Source: Lelliottia sp. JS-SCA-14 (lineage in GTDB: Bacteria > Pseudomonadota > Gammaproteobacteria > Enterobacterales > Enterobacteriaceae). Taken from it: a stretch of DNA of 64,000 nucleotides. The stretch covers positions 4,588,001-4,652,000 of the forward strand of contig NZ_CP141606.1 of the NCBI RefSeq assembly GCF_035593345.1. The letters run 5' to 3'. The stretch's first letter is position 1. Each line of letters starts with the position of its first letter. Below are positions 38,361-48,527 of this stretch, one piece after another. The notes beneath the pieces were generated by a model, which ran no database searches, was not told the DNA's origin, and was given only the letters and a program-made list of their open reading frames with translations. The position numbers and the translations under genes were made by a program.

Positions 38361-39109
38361 AGATGCCCTCCAGCGGGCTCCGGACGTCCGGTATAGTGCA
38401 GTAAGCACCAGTTCGCCAGGGTGAGGATCTCTTCTGCGGCCAGGGAATCGCTACGGTATTCGCCCAGCGGCTGTTTGGAGGCCAGGCATTCGGCGATCGC
38501 TTCATCGCGATGGACAACCATTGGCAGCAGGCGGCGCTGGCTTTGCAGCCACACCTGATAGAGATCGTCCTGAATCTGGCTGCTCAGACGTAAGTCGTTG
38601 ATCAGAATATGCGCCCCGTTCGGCAGCACCTGCTGGTGCAGGCGAATATGGCAGTTGGCGTCCGCGTTGACCACGGTCAGCGTGTGGTCGCAGTGTTCGA
38701 TTAACTGGCGAGTCAGCGGGGAGAATCCGCTCGGGAGATCGAGCAAGATCCACTTGTAATGGCTTTTTTCCTGCAACAGCTGCAGCGCATCGGCAAAATA
38801 GCCCAGCGTGCCATAGCGGGTATACATCGACTCTTTTTCGCTGGCGGTCAGCTGACCGAACGGCAGGATATCGAGCTGTGAAGTGTAACGTTGTGCGGTA
38901 TCACGCCAGTCGCGGCCATCGAGCAGTGCGCGCGCCCAGCCGTCAGAAGTGTCGTAATCGACGTTAAAAGACATGCGAAGCAAATTATCGGGACAGGCAT
39001 CAATGACCAGTACCGATTCACCTAAAATCTGTAATGCCCATCCTAGCGCTGCTGTTATAGATGTTGTACCAACACCGCCACGAATGCCCTGTAATCCGAG
39101 TATGGCCAT
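38357..39109 (-). CDS. bcsQ: BcsQ, MinD/ParA-like ATPase homologue (operon 1)
   Basis: This 250-residue protein equals E. coli BcsQ, which is needed for cellulose synthesis and joins the inner-membrane BcsRQ regulatory complex at the cell pole. The P-loop reads RGGVGTT (10-16) rather than KGGVGKT, so the canonical Walker A lysine is replaced, as in E. coli. The ATG at 39109 has GGGAG 6 nt upstream; a TTG one codon earlier is less likely. It lies 11 nt after bcsR and overlaps bcsA by 4 nt. Confidence 0.94.
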   Translation of the reverse strand: MAILGLQGIRGGVGTTSITAALGWALQILGESVLVIDACPDNLLRMSFNVDYDTSDGWARALLDGRDWRDTAQRYTSQLDILPFGQLTASEKESMYTRYGTLGYFADALQLLQEKSHYKWILLDLPSGFSPLTRQLIEHCDHTLTVVNADANCHIRLHQQVLPNGAHILINDLRLSSQIQDDLYQVWLQSQRRLLPMVVHRDEAIAECLASKQPLGEYRSDSLAAEEILTLANWCLLHYTGRPEPAGGHL

Positions 39110-39120
39110 CAATGGCTCCC

Positions 39121-39309
39121 TTATTGTTGACGGGCAAATTCAGCTAATAATGGCCAGCGTTTAATAGCCGCTGCCAACTGTTCTCGCTGTGAAATATCGG
39201 TGTAGTCTATTTCAGGCAATGAGAAAGCCTGGCTCAACGCCAAAAAATCGTTTTGGAATGTGTACCCAAGGCCAGAATCAACCGGCGTCGCTGGTTCGTT
39301 ATTATGCAT
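39121..39309 (-). CDS. bcsR: BcsR, small cellulose regulatory protein (operon 1)
   Basis: This 62-residue protein equals E. coli BcsR (YhjR). The conserved C-terminal segment DISQREQLAAAIKRWPLLAEFA is nearly identical. BcsR partners BcsQ in a heterocomplex that stabilises the secretion machine. It is the first gene of bcsRQABZC and is divergent from bcsE across 175 nt, which should hold both promoters; I see no motif strong enough to name. Confidence 0.94.
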   Translation of the reverse strand: MHNNEPATPVDSGLGYTFQNDFLALSQAFSLPEIDYTDISQREQLAAAIKRWPLLAEFARQQ

Positions 39310-39484
39310 TTTAGTTTCATTCCTTTATTAAATCTAAACGAACAACAGACGTAGCACGGCTTCCTGCCCGCGAAAATTCATTCATATGCTAAATCTGATG
39401 GTCTTTAATTTCAATGTTAGGTTTATTTCTCTGCTTTCGCTAGTAAACTGAGATACAGGTAAATTAGTCGCAAAGAGGGACATC

Positions 39485-41047
39485 GTGAACCCCATATTTT
39501 CAGTTGGTATCCAGTCATTATGGGACGAATTGCGCCACATGCCAGCCGGCGGAGTCTGGTGGATCAGTACGGATCGCAATGAAGATGCTATAAGTCTGGT
39601 AAATCAAACAATTGCGGCGCAAGAGCGCGACGCGAAAGTCGCGGCGATCGCGATGGGTGAAAACCCGAAGAAAATCTTTAGCCTCAATGATGAATGCGGG
39701 CCGGACAAAGTCCGTTTATTTTCCATGCCGGATGGGCAGGATGGTCTATACTTTTTGCCCCGCGATATTCAATGTAGCATTGACCCGCATCATTATTTAG
39801 TGGTGCTTAAATGCGCGAATAACGCCTGGCAAAATATATCCACAGAAAAATTGCGACTCTGGCTGGAAAAGATCAATAAATGGGTGCGAGATCAAAATTG
39901 CACGCTGCTGGTGGTCAGTCCCGGCAGTAATAATGATAAGCAGTTCTCATTTTTAATGAGTGAATATCGTTCTCTGTTTGGCCTGGCGAGTATCCGCCAT
40001 CAGGCCGATAGCCATCTTTACGATATTGCGTTCTGGTGCAATGAAAAAGGCGTCAGCGCCCGACAACAGCTGTCACTGAAACATATTGATGATGAGTGGC
40101 ATTTAGCCCAGCAGGAAGAGACTGTTGTCCAGCCGCGTAACGATGAAAAACGCATCCTGAGCCACGTCGCGGTATTAGAAGGTGCGCCAGCCCTCTCCGA
40201 ACACTGGTCTTTGTTCGATACCAACGAAGCGCTGTTCAATGAAGCGCGTAACACTCAGGCCGCCACCATCGTCTTTTCGCTGACGCAAAATAACCAAATA
40301 GAGTCAATTGCCCGTCAAATCCATACCCTGCGCCGCCAGCGCGGCAGCGTGCTGAAAATCGTGGTGCGTGAAAACACCACCAGCCTGCGCGCTACGGACG
40401 AACGTCTGCTGCTCGGCTGCGGCGCGAATATGGTGATCCCGTGGAACGCCCCGCTCTCCCGCTGCCTGACGCTGCTGGAAAGTATTCAGGGCCAGCAGTT
40501 TAACCGTCACGTGCCGGAAGATATCACGACGCTGCTCTCCATGACCCAGCCGATGAAGCTGCGCGGCTACCAGAAATGGGACACCTTCTGCGACGCGGTA
40601 AGCAACATGATGAGCAACACGTTGTTACCGGCAGACGGCAAAGGGGTGATGGTCGCGCTGCGTCCGGTGCCAGGGATTCGCATCGAGCAGGCGCTGACCT
40701 TATGCCGTCCGAACCGCACCGGGGATATCATGACCATCGGCGATAATCGTCTGGTGCTGTTTTTATCCTTCTGCCGCATCAACGATCTCGATACCGCCCT
40801 CAACCACATCTTCCCGCTGCCAACCGGGGATATCTTCTCTAACCGGATGATCTGGTTCGAAGACAATCTGATCAGCGCCGAAATTGTGCAGATGAAACAG
40901 CTGGCACCGGAACAGTGGGGCAAACCGCTGCTGGTGGCGAGCGATACCAAGCCGGTGCTGAATGCCACCCACGATGGACACGTCTGGCGCAGGGTGCCTG
41001 AGCCGCTGCGTCTGCTGAGTGATGCCGAGGAGAGAGCCTCATCATGA
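39485..41047 (+). CDS. bcsE: BcsE, c-di-GMP-binding cellulose regulator
   Basis: This 520-residue protein (E. coli 523) contributes to the cytosolic part of the Bcs complex and boosts cellulose output. The c-di-GMP-binding RxGD motif is present at residues 411-414 (RTGD), in the [11 protein letters not shown] segment of the GIL domain. Translation begins at a GTG (39485) with GAGG 6 nt upstream; the E. coli-like residues upstream of it (KRDI) contain no start codon. It overlaps bcsF by 4 nt. Confidence 0.94.
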   Translation: MNPIFSVGIQSLWDELRHMPAGGVWWISTDRNEDAISLVNQTIAAQERDAKVAAIAMGENPKKIFSLNDECGPDKVRLFSMPDGQDGLYFLPRDIQCSIDPHHYLVVLKCANNAWQNISTEKLRLWLEKINKWVRDQNCTLLVVSPGSNNDKQFSFLMSEYRSLFGLASIRHQADSHLYDIAFWCNEKGVSARQQLSLKHIDDEWHLAQQEETVVQPRNDEKRILSHVAVLEGAPALSEHWSLFDTNEALFNEARNTQAATIVFSLTQNNQIESIARQIHTLRRQRGSVLKIVVRENTTSLRATDERLLLGCGANMVIPWNAPLSRCLTLLESIQGQQFNRHVPEDITTLLSMTQPMKLRGYQKWDTFCDAVSNMMSNTLLPADGKGVMVALRPVPGIRIEQALTLCRPNRTGDIMTIGDNRLVLFLSFCRINDLDTALNHIFPLPTGDIFSNRMIWFEDNLISAEIVQMKQLAPEQWGKPLLVASDTKPVLNATHDGHVWRRVPEPLRLLSDAEERASS

Positions 41048-41238
41048 ACAACACCGACATTATTCAGCTGGTGATCCTCTGCGCGATCATCTTCTTCCCG
41101 CTTGGCTACTACGCGCGCCATTCGTTACGCCGTACCCGCGATACGGTGAGATTGCTGTTTGCAAAACCTCGCTATGTTAAATCAGCCGGAACACTGAAAC
41201 GGGCTTCACACGTCAAGGCAAACCGAAAACATGACTAA
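41044..41238 (+). CDS. bcsF: BcsF, short membrane protein of the cellulose complex
   Basis: This 64-residue protein (E. coli 63) has one membrane helix near the N-terminus ([19 protein letters not shown]) and a basic cytosolic tail. In E. coli BcsF recruits BcsE to the membrane. It overlaps bcsE by 4 nt and bcsG by 8 nt, so the three genes form a tightly coupled bcsEFG unit. Confidence 0.93.
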   Translation: MNNTDIIQLVILCAIIFFPLGYYARHSLRRTRDTVRLLFAKPRYVKSAGTLKRASHVKANRKHD

Positions 41239-42910
41239 TTCTACCTATACCGCTTCGGCACCTTCGCCGCTTTGGCAATACTGGCGCGGCCTTTCCGGCT
41301 GGAACTTCTACTTTCTGGTGAAATTTGGCCTGCTCTGGGCGGGCTATCTCAATTTCCATCCGCTGCTGAACCTGGTGTTTATGGCATTTTTACTGATGCC
41401 GATTCCAAACCTGAAGCTGCACCGTCTGCGTCACTGGGTGGCGATCCCGATCGGCTTCGGGCTGTTCTGGCATGACACCTGGCTGCCTGGCCCGGAAAGC
41501 ATCATGAGCCAGGGCTCGCAGGTCGCGGGCTTTAGCAGCGATTACCTGCTCGATCTGACGGAACGTTTTATTAACTGGCAGATGATTGGCGCTATTTTCG
41601 TGCTGCTGATTGCGTGGCTGTTCCTCTCTCAGTGGATCCGCGTCACGGTGTTTGTAGTGGCGATTATGATCTGGCTGAACGTCCTGACGCTGGCGGGCCC
41701 GAGCTTCTCCCTGTGGCCAGCCGGTCAACCGACGAATACCGTGACCACGACGGGCGGCAGTGCGGCACCGACGGTCGCGACGGCCGGTGAGACGGCAGTG
41801 ATTGGCGATATTCCGGCGCAGACCGCGCCGCCGACCAGCGCCAATCTCAACACCTGGCTTTCCAGCTTCTATAACGCGGAAGATAAGCGTCAGACCAACT
41901 TCCCGGCGTCACTGCCTGCCGATGCGCAGCCGTTTGAACTGCTGGTGATTAACATCTGCTCCCTGTCGTGGGCAGACGTGGATGCGGCCGGTCTGGCGTC
42001 GCATCCGCTGTGGAAGCACTTCGACATTCAGTTCAAAGATTTCAACTCGGCGACCTCCTACAGCGGCCCGGCGGCGATTCGTCTGCTGCGCGCCAGCTGC
42101 GGTCAGCCGTCGCACAAAAACCTCTATCAGCCCGCGGGCAACCAGTGCTACCTGTTCGATAACCTCGAAAAACTGGGCTTCTCGCAGCACCTGATGCTCG
42201 GTCACAACGGCGTATTCGGTGACTTCCTGAAAGAAGTGCGCGAAAACGGCGGGATGCATGCCCCGCTGATGGACCAGACCGGCCTGCCGGTTCCGCTGCT
42301 GGGCTTTGACGGTTCGCCGGTTTATGACGACACCGCCACGCTGCAACGCTGGCTGCAAACGGTCGGCAAAGAAGATAACGCCCGTAGCGCGACCTTCTAC
42401 AACACCCTGCCACTGCACGACGGGAACCACTATCCGGGTGTGAGCAAAACGGCGGATTACAAGGTTCGTGCGCAGAAGTTCTTCGATGAGCTGGATGCGT
42501 TCTTTACCGAGCTGGAGAAATCCGGTCGTCGGGTGATGGTGGTGGTCGTGCCGGAGCACGGCGGCGCGCTGAAAGGCGACAGAATGCAGGTGTCCGGTCT
42601 GCGCGACATCCCAAGCCCGTCGATCACCAACGTCCCGGCCGGGATTAAGTTCTTCGGCATGAAAGCGCCGCATCAGGGCGCGCCAATCGAAATCACTCAG
42701 CCCGTCAGCTATCTGGCGATTTCCGAACTGGTGGCGCGTGCGGTAGACGGGAAGTTGTTTGTGGAAGAGAGCGTGAACTGGAATCAGCTCACCAGCGGTC
42801 TGCCGCAGACGGCGGAAGTGTCTGAGAACGCGAATGCGGTGGTGATTCAGTACCAGAATAAACCGTATGTGCGGTTGAATGGTGGGGATTGGGTGCCGTA
42901 TCCGCAGTAG
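41231..42910 (+). CDS. bcsG: BcsG, phosphoethanolamine-cellulose transferase
   Basis: This 559-residue protein equals E. coli BcsG. An N-terminal membrane part (about 180 residues) precedes a periplasmic alkaline-phosphatase-fold domain that moves phosphoethanolamine from lipid onto glucose units of cellulose. The nucleophilic Ser278 is present in TSYSGPA, and the zinc-site elements NICSLSW and VVPEHGG are intact. Its presence marks operon 1 as the class II, phosphoethanolamine-cellulose type. It is convergent with operon 2, separated by a paired extragenic repeat. Confidence 0.96.
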   Translation: MTNSTYTASAPSPLWQYWRGLSGWNFYFLVKFGLLWAGYLNFHPLLNLVFMAFLLMPIPNLKLHRLRHWVAIPIGFGLFWHDTWLPGPESIMSQGSQVAGFSSDYLLDLTERFINWQMIGAIFVLLIAWLFLSQWIRVTVFVVAIMIWLNVLTLAGPSFSLWPAGQPTNTVTTTGGSAAPTVATAGETAVIGDIPAQTAPPTSANLNTWLSSFYNAEDKRQTNFPASLPADAQPFELLVINICSLSWADVDAAGLASHPLWKHFDIQFKDFNSATSYSGPAAIRLLRASCGQPSHKNLYQPAGNQCYLFDNLEKLGFSQHLMLGHNGVFGDFLKEVRENGGMHAPLMDQTGLPVPLLGFDGSPVYDDTATLQRWLQTVGKEDNARSATFYNTLPLHDGNHYPGVSKTADYKVRAQKFFDELDAFFTELEKSGRRVMVVVVPEHGGALKGDRMQVSGLRDIPSPSITNVPAGIKFFGMKAPHQGAPIEITQPVSYLAISELVARAVDGKLFVEESVNWNQLTSGLPQTAEVSENANAVVIQYQNKPYVRLNGGDWVPYPQ

Positions 42911-42923
42911 GGTGCAGTGGTTT

Positions 42924-43010
42924 TCCCCTCACCCTAACCCTCTCCCAAAGGGAGAGGGGACTTTCTTTTCTCCCTCTCCCTGTGGGAGAGAGCCGGGGTG
43001 AGGGCACCAG
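42924..43010. repeat. Inverted pair of CCCTCTCCC-family extragenic repeats
   Basis: Two facing units (42924-42960 and 42970-43010) carry CCCCTCACCC/CCGGGGTGAGGG outer arms and CTCTCCC-GGGAGAG inner stems. A single related unit lies at 23394. The pair separates the convergent bcsG and second bcsZ genes, and probably acts as the transcription boundary between the two cellulose systems. Confidence 0.8.
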
Positions 43011-43022
43011 ACCGTACTACAG

Positions 43023-44018
43023 TTACCGCCCCGACACCCACACCAGCATCTTCAGACTCGCCGAATAATAGTCATCCTTCGCCGTAATCTCCGGTTCGCT
43101 CATCGCCTGCCCCATCGTTAAATCACGCACCGCCAGCAGACCGCCTTCCATCATGTAAGGCGCATACTCGTTGGTCGTGACATTCACCCACGCCGGGGTT
43201 TTCTCGCGGCTGAACTGCCCAAACCAGCTACGCCACGGCGTGAGCTGCGGGCTTTGCGGGTTATACCAGTGCAGATACAGCGGAATGCGGATCGCATCGT
43301 AGCTCATGCGCGGCGGCCAGGCTTTGGCGGGCGTGAGTTTGCCGCCTGCCGCGAGCGAAACCCAGTCGGTCGGCAGATTGGCCGTGCCGGAGCCCATCTT
43401 GCCGAGCAGCGTTTGCCCGTCTTTGATCAACTCGCGCCACACCTGCAGATGGGTGCGATCGGCAAAGGCCTGCCAGGCGGGGAAGATAAAGTACGACGGA
43501 TTGAGGATCACTTCGCTGTTGAGGTTAAACCCGTTCGCGCCTGGCAGCATCACGCGTTGACCGGCGTAGCGGATCACCGTGTGGGAGACCAGCGCTTTGG
43601 TGATGGCATCCGAGGCGGCGCTGTAACGTGGGTCATGCCAGCGGGCGTCGGCTTTTAACAGCGCCCAGGCGATCATCGTATCGCCATCGGTGGCATCGTT
43701 TTTGTCAGTAATCGGGTCTGGTTCGACGGGGTTATAGCGCCAGTAAAACAGACCGTTATCTTTGTTCTTGAGCGTCGTGTCAGTCCACTGCCAGAGCTTA
43801 TCAAACGCCGCTTTGTCGTCGCTCACCACCGCCATCAGCATGGCAAAACCTTGCCCTTCCGTGTGGGAGACGTTGCCGTTGCCGGTATCGACAATGCGAC
43901 CATCCGGCATTAAAAAGCGCGCCTTGTAGCTCTCCCAGGCCTGACCGGCCTCGGAAAACGACGAAAAACAGAGACTCATCATGACCGCCAGTGCGGCGCA
44001 TGCGGGCTTTCTCATCAT
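43023..44018 (-). CDS. bcsZ: BcsZ-type endoglucanase GH8 (operon 2)
   Basis: This 331-residue GH8 endoglucanase has a signal peptide (cleavage near SEA, about residue 24). The catalytic glutamate lies in HTEGQGFAML and the aspartate in TDGDTMIAWALL. It is clearly diverged from the operon 1 enzyme and about 37 residues shorter. It is the last gene of the operon, after bcsD, whereas in operon 1 bcsZ sits between bcsB and bcsC. Two adjacent ATGs (44018, 44015) are possible starts. It presumably relieves tangles in the second cellulose product. Confidence 0.92.
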   Translation of the reverse strand: MMRKPACAALAVMMSLCFSSFSEAGQAWESYKARFLMPDGRIVDTGNGNVSHTEGQGFAMLMAVVSDDKAAFDKLWQWTDTTLKNKDNGLFYWRYNPVEPDPITDKNDATDGDTMIAWALLKADARWHDPRYSAASDAITKALVSHTVIRYAGQRVMLPGANGFNLNSEVILNPSYFIFPAWQAFADRTHLQVWRELIKDGQTLLGKMGSGTANLPTDWVSLAAGGKLTPAKAWPPRMSYDAIRIPLYLHWYNPQSPQLTPWRSWFGQFSREKTPAWVNVTTNEYAPYMMEGGLLAVRDLTMGQAMSEPEITAKDDYYSASLKMLVWVSGR

Positions 44019-44022
44019 TCAC

Positions 44023-44502
44023 TCACTGTGGGTTGTGGTAACGGAACTGCACGTCCGAAATCGAAAAAATGCGCTCGCGACTGACCGTCACATGCGCTTT
44101 CCCGCCCTGCCCTTGCATCCAGCGGACATAGAGCCCTTCCAGTATTGCACAGAAGGCGTGACACCAGCGGGTTTGCCGATCCTCGTTGCGGCTGACGGGC
44201 AGCGCCTGATGGCGCAGGGTCAAATCGGTCTCGCGGGTGTCTAACTCCACGCAGCCCCAGCCAAAACGCGCCAGTTGGGCGTTGATGTTCGCTTCCAGCT
44301 CGCCGACGGTTTCCGACGGCGGAAGCGGGAACTGTTCAGCCAGCGCCACGCCCATCTGATGCAGGAACGGCTGGCTTTCGAGTTCGCCGACGTTGCGCAC
44401 CATGCCGTCTACCATCAGCGCCAGCAGATCGAACCAGCCTTCCGGCGTTTGCTGCGCGCGAAACCAGCTCAGCACCGCGGGATTATCCATCGTTGTTGTC
44501 AT
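44023..44502 (-). CDS. bcsD: BcsD, cellulose crystallinity subunit (operon 2)
   Basis: This 159-residue protein belongs to the BcsD (AxCeSD) family. In Komagataeibacter, BcsD forms octameric cylinders and helps align export sites so that glucan chains crystallise into ribbons. Segments such as RFGWGCVELDTRETDLTLRHQALP and the C-terminal FSISDVQFRY fit the family. There is no signal peptide, consistent with the cytosolic scaffold role recently proposed. The start overlaps the bcsC stop by one base (TAATG). It is absent from operon 1 and defines operon 2 as class I-like. Confidence 0.9.
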   Translation of the reverse strand: MTTTMDNPAVLSWFRAQQTPEGWFDLLALMVDGMVRNVGELESQPFLHQMGVALAEQFPLPPSETVGELEANINAQLARFGWGCVELDTRETDLTLRHQALPVSRNEDRQTRWCHAFCAILEGLYVRWMQGQGGKAHVTVSRERIFSISDVQFRYHNPQ

Positions 44503-47500
44503 TATTTATCTCCCAGCATGTAGCGGAAATAGAGTCCCGCCGTACTTTCGTTATAGCTGCCAAAGGTGTCGTAACCCACCTTGCCGCCGATGGTCATGTC
44601 TTTGTTGAGGGTGTAATCCACCCCAGCGCGCATCGTGTAGCCGATCCCGTTTTCGGAGGTGCCTTTGTAGCGAGCCTCTTTGGCAAACCCGCTCTCCACG
44701 GCCCCTTCCAGCAGCTGCTGCCAGCTGTCGTTAGTCGGGAAGTAATCGCTGCTGTCCTGGCTGTAAGACTGGTAGCCCACGGAGCCGCCCAGTTTCAGCT
44801 TCCAGTTGTCGATTTTTTGCGAGTAGTCGACAGGCAGCGAGACGCTGACGTAGTTTTGCGGGCTGAAATAGCCGCCCTGACCGAAGGTGAACTGACTGAG
44901 GTTTTTCGAGAAATCCATCCAGCTCATGCTGAGCCCGGTTTTCACCTCGCGGAAATCGTCGTGATACGGACGCAGATAAACCCCGGCGTTGGCATTGATG
45001 CTGGTGTTGCTTGCCACGTTTTCGCCGAGATAGCTGTAACCGCCACCGCCCGCGTAGAAACCGGCGTCGCCATCGTCATAGCTCAGTTGCAGGCTGCCGC
45101 CGTTTTTGGTGACGCGCCCCCAGCGTTTGCCAGAGTATTTGTCCTCAAGCCCGACGTAGGAAAGCAGGCTGTCCGTGACCGCGCGGCGCTCTCCGGTCAT
45201 GATCAGCGATAGATAATTGGTGAGTTTCGGCGACCATTTCACGCCGCCCACCAGCGTGCTGAGATCTTGCCCGAGCGGCGTACTGCCGATATCCAGACGA
45301 TAATCCTTCCCGCTCAGCGCCATGTTCAGCTCCACGCCGTTCGCTTTTTGCGAGTCCGTCGAGACATCACCCGGCTGATTGACGTTCGCTTTCAGGTTTG
45401 AGGCTTCAAGGTACTCCCCGACCCGACCGCTGTCGTAAGCCCCGAGCTTCGCCAGGTTCAGCTGACCGTCGGAACTGGTGAGGTTGAAGTCGTTGCTGTC
45501 CAGCGTGCCTAAATCCACCAGCGCGGCGGCCCCCGGATGCGCGGCGAGATAAGTCGCGCGCTCCGTGGCGTTCATTGCCGCAATGGCTTTCTGCTCGTTG
45601 GTCGCCGTGGAAACCATGTTCGATGCGGCGTTCGCCAGCGGGTTGGAGCCGAAGCGACGCCATGCGTCACCGCTGGCGCTGCCTGCGCTGAGGGTGATCG
45701 GCGTGGCGGTGAATTCAAAGCGCGATTCGCCAAACGGTGAGCTGGACCAGGTGAGCGGCGCTTTGGCTTCGGTCAGCTTGCTGGTGCCCGATTCGCCATC
45801 GCGCCCGCGCACGTCGACCTCGCCCTGCAGCCACATGCCGGTCTGTTCGTTCATCTGCTGCATCATGTCGTCGACCTGACGCAGAGTGCGGCTCTGGGCC
45901 GTCTCCTGTGGCAGATCGGGGCGCGTGGTGCCCGGCAGCGTCGAACCCGGCTCGCGTGCCGTCTGTGCCAGCTGCCACGGCAGCCCGCTGTCGCTGGAGG
46001 CCGTGGCGCCCACCGCCTGCGCGGTGCGGCTGGTGGTGGTGAACGGGTTATCCGCCAGCAGCAAACCGCCCATCGTCGGCGTGGCCGAACTGTTGGTGGA
46101 TTGCAGCCCCAGCAGTTTGCCGCGCGCGCTGCGCAGATAGGTCATCGCCTGCTGATGGTTGCCCTGCGCCTCTTCCAGACGCGCCAGCAAGACCAGACGC
46201 TCAGGAGAGTTATTGGTTTGCAGACCGTTGGCGAGCTGTTTCGCCTTCGTCACGTTGTCTTCGGCCAGCGCCACGTCGATAGCCCCGGCGCGCGCATCCT
46301 GATCCGGCGTGTCGCGCGTCATCAGGTAGTCGTAAACCACGCCCGCCTCTTTGTTCATTTTGCCGGTCTGATACAGACGCGCCATCGCGAACATCAGGTC
46401 GGTATTCTGCGGGTCGCTTTGCAGGGCGCGGATCAGCTTGTCGTACGCCGCCGCATAGTTACCCTGCTCGCGCAGCTGGTCCGCTTCGTTGATGACGTAT
46501 CCGTTCCGCACGCCCGCCAGCTGAGTTGGCGTGCTGCGCGACAGCAGTTCCGGGTTCGAGAGGAAGCTCTGGGCTTCGCCGCTCAGCCCGGCCTGATTGA
46601 GGACGGAAACCTGATCGGCGTAATCGCCCGCGTTACCCTGCACGCCCTCACGCATGTTGCTGCGCACGACGGCCACCGCGCCGGTCAGATCGCCGCTCTG
46701 TGCCAGCATTCTGGCGAGTTTGCCCGCATCCGCCGGGTTTTCCGGGGGACGCGTGGAGAGGGTTTTCAGGGTATTGGCCGCCGCGACGGAATTGCCCTGC
46801 GCCAGATAACGTTCCGCCGTCGCCATCTGCAGGTTGTAGTTCACCCGCTGCGCCAGCTCGCGCATCTGCGGCGTCTGGCTGGCCGGAGAGATGCGCGACA
46901 GAATGGTTTGCGACTGCTGCCACGCCCCGTTTTCGCTGGCGAACAACGCCGCCGCGTAGAGTGAGCTGGCGCCCGCCCCCTGACGGAACGCAGGCTGCAT
47001 CACCGAGGCGGCTTCGCCGTCGGCACCGGATTTTTGCAGCAAACGCGCCAGATCCAGACGTAACCAGGGATCGTCCGGCAGACGGGAAATCCCCTCGCGC
47101 AGAATCGCAATCGCCTGCTGGGTGTTGCCATTGGCGGCGGCCTGCTGCGCCTGACGGCGGATCGGATCGCCCGGCAAACCGGACACCACGCGCGGCTGGA
47201 GTTTCGCCTGCAAGCTGGCCGGAAGCGTGCGCAGCATCGCCTGGGCTTCGTCGGTTTTGTTCTGCTCTTTCAGGACGTAATAGAGGTTTTCCCGTGCAGC
47301 ACCGTTATTCGGCTGCTGGCTCACCAGCTCGCGCAGAGTCTGTTCGGCCTGCGGATAATCTTTGTTGTGACGCAGGACATCGGCGCGGAACAGCTTCGCC
47401 GCCGTGCCGCGTTCGCCGCTTTGCTGCACCAGCGGGGCCGAGAGCGCCAGCGCCTGGCTGACGTTGCCCTCTTTCAGCGCCTGCTGCGCCTGGGCGAGCT

Positions 47501-48527
47501 GACCGTAAAAGGCGGCGTCATCGGCCTGCTGCTGGCGTTCCGTAGAGGCATCACCGCCCTGACTGGCGGCGCGTCCCAGATATTGCGCGGCGGCCTGATA
47601 ATCCCCGCTGCGCTGGGCGATGTAGCCCATCCCAGCGAGCGCGTCGGCGTCCTGCGGGTTGGTTTGCAGCACCTGTTCAAACTGGCGCTTCGCCGCGTCC
47701 GTATTCCCGCTGTTGAGCGCGGTATAGCCTTCGCCTTTCGCCGCACCGCCGACGTTTTTGCGGTAGTAGGCCTGGATTTCGCTGTCCTGCGGATGGCGCT
47801 GCAGCCAGGTGTCGTAGAACTGTTCGTCACCCGCTTTTGGGCCTAACCACAGCAGGGCCTGACGTAAACCGGCGTCCGCGTCTTTGCTGCCGCTCGCCAT
47901 CTGCTGGAGCTGGATAATCCCGTCGCGGCGCGTGCTCTCCTGCCAGGTAAGCATTTTACCCAGCGCCACTCGCGCGGCGTTGTCCTGCGGATTTTGCGCC
48001 GCAAAACGCTGTAGTTCGGCCAGCGCTTGTGGATAGAGCGATTTATCGCTGCCCATCGTCTGGTAATACTCCGGCGCGAGGCTCGCGGGCGGCGTATCAC
48101 CGTTGAACAGGGTTTTCCAGGTCTCAAGGGCCGCCGGAATGTTGCCGCTGCGTGCCTGCTGACGCGCCAGGGTCAGCGTGCCCTGCGGAACCTGCGTCAT
48201 CTGTTTGGCGTTATCCAGCGCCTGCAAACCGCCATCATTCGGCGAGACTTTTGCCAGCCGCGCGCGCCACTGCGCCGCCGCCTGCAGATCGCCGTTTTGC
48301 TGCGCCCACAGCGCCATCAGATAGAGCGCCTGGGTGTTGTTGGCATCGACCATCAACACTTTTTTCAGCGACTCGCTGGCCAGATCGTCGTGTGACTTTT
48401 CGTGCCAGTAGTTGGCCTGGTCAAACAGCGCTTTCAGCGCCGCCTCGTTTTGTGCGGCCTGCGCCGCGCCGCCAAACGCCAGCACGCCGGAAAGACAGAT
48501 CGCCGATTTTAAGGTTATTTTTTTCAC
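44502..48527 (-). CDS. bcsC: BcsC, cellulose export outer-membrane protein (operon 2)
   Basis: This 1341-residue protein has a signal peptide ending at AQA (about residue 24), a long tetratricopeptide array and a C-terminal barrel domain ending FRYMLGDK. It exceeds the operon 1 protein by 179 residues. Much of the difference is a Ser/Thr/Ala/Gly-rich connector before the barrel (roughly residues 840-1060), including an alanine-rich stretch (AIAAMNATERATYLAAHPGAAALVD). It overlaps bcsB by 4 nt and bcsD by one base. BcsC forms the periplasmic scaffold and outer-membrane pore. Confidence 0.93.
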   Translation of the reverse strand: MKKITLKSAICLSGVLAFGGAAQAAQNEAALKALFDQANYWHEKSHDDLASESLKKVLMVDANNTQALYLMALWAQQNGDLQAAAQWRARLAKVSPNDGGLQALDNAKQMTQVPQGTLTLARQQARSGNIPAALETWKTLFNGDTPPASLAPEYYQTMGSDKSLYPQALAELQRFAAQNPQDNAARVALGKMLTWQESTRRDGIIQLQQMASGSKDADAGLRQALLWLGPKAGDEQFYDTWLQRHPQDSEIQAYYRKNVGGAAKGEGYTALNSGNTDAAKRQFEQVLQTNPQDADALAGMGYIAQRSGDYQAAAQYLGRAASQGGDASTERQQQADDAAFYGQLAQAQQALKEGNVSQALALSAPLVQQSGERGTAAKLFRADVLRHNKDYPQAEQTLRELVSQQPNNGAARENLYYVLKEQNKTDEAQAMLRTLPASLQAKLQPRVVSGLPGDPIRRQAQQAAANGNTQQAIAILREGISRLPDDPWLRLDLARLLQKSGADGEAASVMQPAFRQGAGASSLYAAALFASENGAWQQSQTILSRISPASQTPQMRELAQRVNYNLQMATAERYLAQGNSVAAANTLKTLSTRPPENPADAGKLARMLAQSGDLTGAVAVVRSNMREGVQGNAGDYADQVSVLNQAGLSGEAQSFLSNPELLSRSTPTQLAGVRNGYVINEADQLREQGNYAAAYDKLIRALQSDPQNTDLMFAMARLYQTGKMNKEAGVVYDYLMTRDTPDQDARAGAIDVALAEDNVTKAKQLANGLQTNNSPERLVLLARLEEAQGNHQQAMTYLRSARGKLLGLQSTNSSATPTMGGLLLADNPFTTTSRTAQAVGATASSDSGLPWQLAQTAREPGSTLPGTTRPDLPQETAQSRTLRQVDDMMQQMNEQTGMWLQGEVDVRGRDGESGTSKLTEAKAPLTWSSSPFGESRFEFTATPITLSAGSASGDAWRRFGSNPLANAASNMVSTATNEQKAIAAMNATERATYLAAHPGAAALVDLGTLDSNDFNLTSSDGQLNLAKLGAYDSGRVGEYLEASNLKANVNQPGDVSTDSQKANGVELNMALSGKDYRLDIGSTPLGQDLSTLVGGVKWSPKLTNYLSLIMTGERRAVTDSLLSYVGLEDKYSGKRWGRVTKNGGSLQLSYDDGDAGFYAGGGGYSYLGENVASNTSINANAGVYLRPYHDDFREVKTGLSMSWMDFSKNLSQFTFGQGGYFSPQNYVSVSLPVDYSQKIDNWKLKLGGSVGYQSYSQDSSDYFPTNDSWQQLLEGAVESGFAKEARYKGTSENGIGYTMRAGVDYTLNKDMTIGGKVGYDTFGSYNESTAGLYFRYMLGDK

